Shown here: positions 5,604 to 9,962 of the stretch, piece after piece
Position numbering within the stretch: position 1 is the first letter of the stretch
How the letters are laid out: the number at the start of each line of letters is the position of its first letter
From: Actinomycetota bacterium
Lineage (GTDB): Bacteria; Actinomycetota; Acidimicrobiia; Acidimicrobiales; Microtrichaceae
Assembly (NCBI GenBank): GCA_005777415.1
Contig: SXMI01000011.1
Span: 1-9,962, forward strand
DNA: 9,962 nt
Direction: 5' to 3'
The notes under the pieces: model-generated
Told to the model about the DNA's origin: nothing
The model's input: the letters and a program-made list of their open reading frames with translations, nothing else
The model's database searches: none
Translations under genes and position numbers: made by a program

Positions 5604-7163
5604 ATGAGCACCACCGAGCGTTCTGCCGCCCCGCCCGCCGACCCATCCGCCGCGGCCGTCGGGGGGAGCGGGCCCGGCATGCTCGAGTGCGTCGACCCCC
5701 GGACCGGCCGGGTCGTCGGTGCCGTCCCGGTGGACGGGCCCGAGGACGTGGCCCGGGCCGTGGCCCGCGCCCGGGAGGCCTCGGTGGCCTGGGCGGCCAC
5801 CGGGCCCAAGGAGCGGGCGGCGCACCTCGTGCGGATCCGGGACCGGATCCTGGACGAGGCCGAGGCGATCGTGGCGACCATCTGCGCCGCCACCGGCAAG
5901 CAGCCCGCCGAGGCGGTCACGACCGAGGTCACCGCCGTGTGCGAGACGATCGGGTACTACGCCGACCACGCCGCCCGATGGCTCCGGGACCAGCCCGTCC
6001 ATCCCGGCACCATGGTCCACAAGCGGGCCTGGAAGCGCTACGAGCCGGTTGGCGTCGTCGGGGTGATCAGCCCCTGGAACTACCCGTTCACCCTGGCCAT
6101 GACGCCGTTGGTGACGGCCCTGGCGGCGGGCAACGCCGTCGTGCTCAAGCCGTCGGAGGTGACCCCGGCGGTGGGGGAGTCGATCCGGGGTCTGTTCAGC
6201 GGTGACGAGTGGCCGGAGCTGGTCCAGGTGGTCCAGGGGGGCGGACCGACCGGCGAGGCCCTGGTCCGCAGCGGAGTCGACAAGATCGCGTTCACCGGCT
6301 CGGGTCGCACCGGGCGGCGGGTGATGGCGGCGGCGGCCGACACGCTCACGCCGGTGCTGCTCGAGCTCGGGGGGAAGGACCCGATGATCGTGTGCGCCGA
6401 TGCGGACCTGGATCGTGCGGTGCGTGGGGCGGTCTGGGGGTCCATGCAGAACTCGGGCCAGACCTGCATGTCGGTGGAGCGCGTCTACGTCGACGAGTCC
6501 GTCGCCGACGAGTTCGTCCGGAGGGTCGTCGACGAGGTCGGCCGGATCCGACAGGACGACACCGGTACCGGCGACATCGGGTCCATGACCTTCGGCCCGC
6601 AGGTGGACACCGTGGAGCGGCACCTGGCCGACGCCGTGGCCAAGGGGGCTCGGGTCCTCACGGGTGGCCGTCGTGTCGACCGGCCCGGCACCTGGTTCGA
6701 GCCGACCGTTCTGGTCGACGTCGATCACGGCATGGAGATCATGGTCGAGGAGACCTTCGGTCCGGTCCTGCCGATCATGGTCACGCGGTCGGTCGACGAG
6801 GCGGTGGACCTGGCGAACGACTCCCGGTACGGGCTCAACAGCTCGGTCTGGTCCGCCGACGAGGCGGCGGCGACCCGGATCGCCGAGCGGTTGGAATCCG
6901 GGAACGTCTGCATCAACGACTGCATCGTCTCGTACGCCGTGACGGGCCTGCCGTTCGGCGGCGTCAAGGAGTCCGGACTGGGTCGGGTGCACGGTCCCGA
7001 GGGGCTCCGTGAGTTCACGAACGTCAAGTCGATCCTGGCCACCCGGTGGCGCACGCCGAGAGAACCGTGGTGGTTCCCCGTCCCCGAGCGGCTGGCCGAT
7101 CTCGGCATCCGGGCGGCCCGGCTCCGCTACGGCTCAACCTGGCGGCACCGGCTCGGCCGCTGA
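5604..7163 (+). CDS. NAD(P)-dependent aldehyde dehydrogenase
   Basis: Members of this superfamily oxidise aldehydes to carboxylic acids with NAD+ or NADP+. All core features are present in the 519 residues: SPWNYPF with Asn159 (oxyanion), the cofactor-binding FTGSGRTG loop, LELGGKDP with general-base Glu254, NSGQTCMS with nucleophile Cys288, and EETFGP with cofactor-contacting Glu383. The GPEGLREFT end motif is intact. The overall pattern resembles the broad succinate-semialdehyde, coniferyl and fatty-aldehyde type group, including mycobacterial GabD2-like proteins of similar length, but the substrate cannot be read from the sequence. The N-terminal 24 residues are Ala/Pro/Ser-rich. About 45 residues follow the usual end of the fold; this tail is rich in Trp, Arg and Pro and could associate with membranes. 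The ATG start is supported by a -10 element giving a leaderless transcript. It is a single-gene unit, divergent from tadE, and its 3' end overlaps the convergent J-domain gene by 30 bases. Confidence 0.95.
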   Translation: MSTTERSAAPPADPSAAAVGGSGPGMLECVDPRTGRVVGAVPVDGPEDVARAVARAREASVAWAATGPKERAAHLVRIRDRILDEAEAIVATICAATGKQPAEAVTTEVTAVCETIGYYADHAARWLRDQPVHPGTMVHKRAWKRYEPVGVVGVISPWNYPFTLAMTPLVTALAAGNAVVLKPSEVTPAVGESIRGLFSGDEWPELVQVVQGGGPTGEALVRSGVDKIAFTGSGRTGRRVMAAAADTLTPVLLELGGKDPMIVCADADLDRAVRGAVWGSMQNSGQTCMSVERVYVDESVADEFVRRVVDEVGRIRQDDTGTGDIGSMTFGPQVDTVERHLADAVAKGARVLTGGRRVDRPGTWFEPTVLVDVDHGMEIMVEETFGPVLPIMVTRSVDEAVDLANDSRYGLNSSVWSADEAAATRIAERLESGNVCINDCIVSYAVTGLPFGGVKESGLGRVHGPEGLREFTNVKSILATRWRTPREPWWFPVPERLADLGIRAARLRYGSTWRHRLGR

Positions 7164-7736
7164 GGGCTCCGGCTCGGCCGCTGAGCGCACCGGCTCGGCC
7201 AGCGCGGCGACGATCGTCCGGCGCAGCAACTCGGTCACCGCCTCCGTGGGCGGGCGGATCCCACCGCTCAGTGGCTCGACCGTGCACACCACCTCGGTGA
7301 CCCCGGTGGCCCGGCCCTGCAGGTGGAGGAGCACCGAGGACGTCGGAGCCTCGAGGAACTCGACGACGACCTCGACCAGCCCGTTCGCCGGGTCGAGGTA
7401 GGCGACCTCGCCCAGGTCGTGGGCGACGTCGATCAACACCAGCAGCACCTCGTCGGGAGGGAGGGCGACGCCGATCGTGTCCGCCGACCGACGCTCGACC
7501 AGCACCGGTGGAGGAACTGGGGCCTGCACCGCCGGTTCCGGGGACGCGTCGTCCGGTCGGGCGTCGAGCAGGACCTCGAGCGCGATGCGGAGCTCGAGGG
7601 TGCGGTCCGTGGCGTCGGGGGACGGACTGACATCGGGGTGGACCCGGGCAACCCGTCGTCGGTAGGCGGCCCGGATGGTCGCCCGGTCGGCGCCGGGGAC
7701 CAGCCCGAGCAGCGACCGGGCGCGTTCGGGGTCCAT
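7134..7736 (-). CDS. J-domain (DnaJ-like) protein with an unrecognised C-terminal region
   Basis: J-domains stimulate the ATPase of Hsp70 (DnaK) partners. Residues 5-60 of this 200-residue protein form a short J-domain: the ARSLLGL opening, ATIRAAYRRRVARVHPDVSP with the diagnostic HPD at 33-35, and a final helix around ELRIALEVLLDAR. The Gly/Phe-rich and zinc-finger regions of DnaJ are absent. After a Pro/Ala-rich linker (about 61-80), residues 81-180 form a soluble alpha/beta-looking region (EVLLVLIDVAHDLGEVAYLD, then VVVEFLEAP, VLLHLQG and TEVVCTVEP) that I do not recognise. The C-terminus is a low-complexity AAEP/SAAEP repeat encoded by a 21-bp tandem repeat. ATG at 7736 is seven bases after the hydrolase stop, so it is probably the last gene of that operon. 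No strong ribosome binding site is visible. The HPD and helix pattern make the J-domain call good; client and partner are unknown. Confidence 0.8.
   Translation of the reverse strand: MDPERARSLLGLVPGADRATIRAAYRRRVARVHPDVSPSPDATDRTLELRIALEVLLDARPDDASPEPAVQAPVPPPVLVERRSADTIGVALPPDEVLLVLIDVAHDLGEVAYLDPANGLVEVVVEFLEAPTSSVLLHLQGRATGVTEVVCTVEPLSGGIRPPTEAVTELLRRTIVAALAEPVRSAAEPEPSAAEPVPPG
7148..7200. repeat. 21-bp tandem repeat at convergent gene ends
   Basis: CCGGCTCGGCCGCTGAG occurs at 7148-7164 and again, identical, at 7169-7185. Its first 11 bases recur at 7190-7200, giving an exact 21-bp period over about 2.5 copies. It contains the aldehyde dehydrogenase stop (7161-7163) and, on the other strand, encodes the SAAEP repeats at the C-terminus of the J-domain protein. 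Confidence 0.85.
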
Positions 7737-7743
7737 CAGCTGC

Positions 7744-8613
7744 TCAGGAGGCCGACAGGCGGTCGAGGAACCCGACCACCGCGGCGGTGAAGACGTCGTT
7801 GCGGTCCCCGGCCACCATGTGGCCGGCCTCGCTGACGTCGACGAACTCGGCGTGGGGGCAGAGGTCCAGGAACTCCCGGGCCGTCTCGACGCTCACCAGG
7901 TCGGACTGTCGACCACGCACCAGCAGCGTGGGCACCTCCACCTTCGTCGCGGCCGCCTCGAACCGTCCCCGGGCGGCCTCCCCGCCCAGAGGGTGGGGAC
8001 CGAGGAACATGTCCGGGTCCCAGTGCCAACGCCAGCGTCCGTCGTCGTCGAGTCGGAGGTTCTTGGCGAGCCCGCTCAGGTCGCGGGGCGGGGGTCGGTG
8101 GGGCTGGTAGGCCGCGACGGCCGCCGCGGCCTCCTCCAACGAGCCGAATCCCTCGTCGACCCGGTCGAGCATGAACCCGACGATGCGGTCCACGCCGGTG
8201 CGCTCCATCCGGGGGGTGATGTCCACCAGCACCAGCGCGCTGACCGTGCCCGGGGCGAGATCGCCCTCGGCGAGCAGGGCCGCCAGCCCTCCCAGCGAGG
8301 CGCCCACGACGATGGGGGCGACCTCGTCACGGTGCCGGAGCGTCGAACACACCGCCGCGCAGTCCTCGGCGAACCGGACGTGGGAGTAGTCGCGGCCCGG
8401 GGCCCGGTCCGACTCGCCGTGGCCCCGCTGGTCGTAGGCGAGCACCTGGTGTCCCGAGGCGAGCAGCGTCCCGGCGGTACCGCCCCAGGAGTGCCGGGTC
8501 TGACCGCCCCCGTGCACCAGGACCACCGTCGGCACCGTCCCACCTCGCCACTCGTCGGCGGCGATCAGGTTGCCGTCGGCCCCGTGGAGGGCGAGGGTCA
8601 CCGGCTCGTTCAC
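7744..8613 (-). CDS. Alpha/beta-hydrolase fold protein
   Basis: This is a single-domain, soluble alpha/beta hydrolase of 289 residues with a complete catalytic set. The oxyanion motif is HGGG (34-37), followed by YDQRGHGESD (60-69). The nucleophile elbow GASLG places Ser106 at the active site, the acid is probably Asp238 (GRQSDLVS) and the base is His265 (EAGHMV). A cap region, about 135-215, carries the HWDPDMF segment. The layout resembles esterases, epoxide hydrolases, haloperoxidase-like enzymes and MenH/BioH-type enzymes, but a Ser nucleophile argues against haloalkane dehalogenase or epoxide hydrolase. The substrate is unknown. GTG at 8613 is chosen because it overlaps the aminopeptidase stop in a GTGA tetranucleotide and places the first beta strand right after the start; the frame stays open upstream only as shadow of the aminopeptidase gene. 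The J-domain gene starts seven bases after its stop. Confidence 0.9.
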   Translation of the reverse strand: MNEPVTLALHGADGNLIAADEWRGGTVPTVVLVHGGGQTRHSWGGTAGTLLASGHQVLAYDQRGHGESDRAPGRDYSHVRFAEDCAAVCSTLRHRDEVAPIVVGASLGGLAALLAEGDLAPGTVSALVLVDITPRMERTGVDRIVGFMLDRVDEGFGSLEEAAAAVAAYQPHRPPPRDLSGLAKNLRLDDDGRWRWHWDPDMFLGPHPLGGEAARGRFEAAATKVEVPTLLVRGRQSDLVSVETAREFLDLCPHAEFVDVSEAGHMVAGDRNDVFTAAVVGFLDRLSAS

Positions 8614-9887
8614 CGGGGAGCCAACCAGGCCCCGAGGGCGTCGACGAACGCCTCGACGTCGGCGACGGCCACGAGCTCCCGTGCCGAGTGCATCGACAGG
8701 ATCGGCGGGCCCACGTCGACGGTGTCGACGGCCAGTCCGGCGGCGACCAGGGGTCCGACCGTGGAGCCGCAGGGCAGGTCGTTGCGGTGCGAGTAGTGCT
8801 GCAACGGGACACCCGCCGACCGGCAGGCGTCGACGAACGCGGCGGCGCTCCCGGCGTCGGTGGCATACCGGGCATTGGCGTTGTGCTTGACCGCCGGGCC
8901 GCCCCCGGCGACGAGGAGGTGGTCGGGGTCGTGTCGCTCGGGGTGGTTGGGGTGCGTGGCGTGGGCGACGTCCGCCGAGGCGAGCGCCGATCCGGCGAGC
9001 GACCGGAGGAGCTCGTCGCGGGTGCCGCCGAGGGCCGCCACCCGCCGCTCGAGGATCCCGGCCAACCATGCTCCGGCTGCGCCGGTGGCCGTCTCGCTGC
9101 CCACCTCCTCGTGGTCCCAGCAGACGAGGACCGGCACCGTCGAGCTCCTTGATGTCGCCGTCGCCAGCAGCGCCCGGAGACCGGCCCACACGGACACGAG
9201 GTCGTCCAGACGCCCGGCGGCCAGCAGCTCGCCCCGCCAGCCGAGTCGCTCCGGGCCCTGGGCGTCGACGAGCAGCAGTTCGGCGCCGAGCACGTCGCCG
9301 GGGTCGATGCCGTTCTCGACGGCGAGTGCCTCGACCACGCTGTCGGGTCCGTCCGGCTCCAGTCCCCAGACCGGCGCCAGATGGCGCTGCGGATCGAGCC
9401 GCAACCCGCCGGAGTTGACCTCACGGTCCAGGTGGATGGCGAGCTGGGGCACCCGGGCGATCGCCCGCCGCGTGTCGAGGAGCACCGAGCGAAGTGCTCC
9501 GGTGCCCTCACGGACGACGAGTCGCCCTGCCAGCCGAAGGTCCCGGTCCAGCCAGGAGTTCCAGAGCGCCCCGCCGTAGACCTCGACCCCGAGTGAGCGC
9601 CAGCCCACGCTCGTGCGGTCCGGGTGCGGTCGCAGCCGGAGACCGGGCGAATCGGTGTGCGCGCCCACCAGTCGGAGGGGGGCGTGCGGGGTCCCGTCAC
9701 CGGCCCCCCAGGCGACGAGCGCCCCACCACGTCGCACGAACGCCGGGCCCTCGCCCGCCTCGGCCTCCCACGGCCCGGTCGGGTCGAGCTCGCTGAAGCC
9801 GGCCTCGAGCAGGCGACCGCGCGCGACGGCCACGGCGTGGTGCGGTGTGGGCGCGTCCTCGAGGTAGGCGGTCAGGTCCTCGATCAC
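8610..9887 (-). CDS. M18 family aminopeptidase (aspartyl aminopeptidase type)
   Basis: M18 enzymes are cytoplasmic di-zinc aminopeptidases, usually large oligomeric shells, that remove N-terminal residues, in many members acidic ones. The 425-residue product is of normal family length. Metal and catalytic residues are recognisable: His77 in GAHTDSPGL, bridging Asp228 in GRLDDLVS, general base Glu260 and ligand Glu261 in WDHEEVGSE, Asp306 in SADVAHATHPN and His400 in LSMHSARE. Other conserved stretches are NSWLDRDLRLAGR (110-122) and HRNDLPCGSTVGP (367-379). The frame is open to the window end, but GTG at 9887 is the start. A perfect AGGAGG lies six bases upstream, and the residues from VIEDLTAYLEDAPTPHH match the usual M18 beginning. 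Its stop overlaps the hydrolase start as GTGA, and its own start overlaps the stop of an upstream gene the same way. Peptide preference is not readable; yeast Ape1-type aminopeptidase I is in the same family. Confidence 0.93.
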   Translation of the reverse strand: MIEDLTAYLEDAPTPHHAVAVARGRLLEAGFSELDPTGPWEAEAGEGPAFVRRGGALVAWGAGDGTPHAPLRLVGAHTDSPGLRLRPHPDRTSVGWRSLGVEVYGGALWNSWLDRDLRLAGRLVVREGTGALRSVLLDTRRAIARVPQLAIHLDREVNSGGLRLDPQRHLAPVWGLEPDGPDSVVEALAVENGIDPGDVLGAELLLVDAQGPERLGWRGELLAAGRLDDLVSVWAGLRALLATATSRSSTVPVLVCWDHEEVGSETATGAAGAWLAGILERRVAALGGTRDELLRSLAGSALASADVAHATHPNHPERHDPDHLLVAGGGPAVKHNANARYATDAGSAAAFVDACRSAGVPLQHYSHRNDLPCGSTVGPLVAAGLAVDTVDVGPPILSMHSARELVAVADVEAFVDALGAWLAPR

Positions 9888-9961
9888 GGCTCGCCTCCTG
9901 ATCCTCCGCCGCTCTCGCTCGGGGTGTCGATGTCGCCCGGGGTGGCGCTCAGGCCGGCGCA
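9884..9961 (-). CDS. 3' end of an unidentified upstream gene (partial)
   Basis: Immediately upstream of the M18 gene, the frame one base offset from it is open from the window edge and reads CAGLSATPGDIDTPSESGG, then GSGGEP, then TGA at 9886-9884. The TGA overlaps the M18 GTG in a GTGA tetranucleotide, exactly as at the next junction, which is why I take this as a real gene end. Only 25 residues are visible. They are Gly/Ser/Pro-rich and look like a disordered tail. Nothing identifies the protein, which probably belongs to the same operon. The frame is inferred from the junction, not from any motif. Confidence 0.5.
   Translation of the reverse strand, partial: CAGLSATPGDIDTPSESGGGSGGEP
9894..9899 (-). 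promoter_or_regulatory. Strong Shine-Dalgarno for the M18 aminopeptidase
   Basis: Read on the - strand, AGGAGG lies six bases before the GTG at 9887. It fixes the start against longer readings of the same frame and lies inside the coding end of the upstream gene. Confidence 0.8.
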
Positions 9962-9962
9962 C

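Noticed and set aside
5418..6992. A 524-codon open frame on the - strand opposite the aldehyde dehydrogenase
   Set aside because: The dehydrogenase on the + strand has every catalytic motif; the antisense product is low-complexity and has no family features.
8327..9730. A 467-codon open frame on the - strand in another frame of the M18 gene
   Set aside because: The translation is Ser/Arg/Thr/Pro-rich and lacks motifs. The M18 frame has all metal ligands and a strong ribosome binding site.
1..9962. Defence island, prophage, CRISPR, toxin-antitoxin or biosynthetic cluster
   Set aside because: No integrase, transposase, repeat-spacer array, small toxin/antitoxin pair or modular biosynthetic gene is visible. 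All identified genes belong to general families, and base composition is broadly uniform.

Overview
This window looks like a chromosomal segment from a very GC-rich actinobacterium. That is inferred from the strong G/C third-position bias, frequent GTG starts, tightly packed and overlapping genes, an actinobacterial style of -10 element (TANNNT) and the make-up of the proteins. The cyclophilin with its PPMCIDP lead-in and the TadG-like protein with a disulfide-type C-terminal domain recall Acidimicrobiia-type genomes to me. That is a memory-based impression, not a tested placement.

There are four transcription blocks. (1) Positions 8-3198, + strand: an LCP-family cell-wall ligase, a cyclophilin-type peptidyl-prolyl isomerase and an ABC1/AarF/UbiB-type atypical kinase. 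The last two are 6 bases apart and probably cotranscribed. (2) Positions 3182-5535, - strand: a two-gene tadE-tadG pair of surface pilus-like proteins, with a 7-base start/stop overlap. (3) Positions 5604-7163, + strand: one NAD(P)-dependent aldehyde dehydrogenase, divergent from tadE and probably made from a leaderless mRNA. (4) Positions 9961-7134, - strand: the C-terminal tail of an unknown protein, an M18 aminopeptidase, an alpha/beta hydrolase and a J-domain protein. The first three are joined by GTGA start/stop overlaps and the last by a 7-base gap, so this is very probably one operon.

Coding density is close to 100 percent. The only real intergenic stretches are 1082-1143 (a 9-bp inverted repeat, a candidate -10 and a ribosome binding site) and 5536-5603 (the divergent tadE/aldehyde dehydrogenase control region). 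No stretch over 300 bases lacks a gene. I saw no tRNA, rRNA, CRISPR, insertion sequence or integrase. Both convergent junctions (3182-3198 and 7134-7163) are overlapping gene ends with no spacer.

Functionally the block mixes envelope work (LCP ligation of glycopolymers, the TadE/TadG surface proteins), protein folding and turnover (cyclophilin, J-domain protein, aminopeptidase) and general metabolism (aldehyde oxidation, ester-type hydrolysis). It reads as ordinary core or near-core chromosome. I did not find a convincing new defence, mobile or signalling system. The most notable items are the TadG-like protein with ten predicted exported cysteines encoded away from any pilus machinery, and the J-domain protein with an unrecognised second domain at the end of the aminopeptidase/hydrolase operon.
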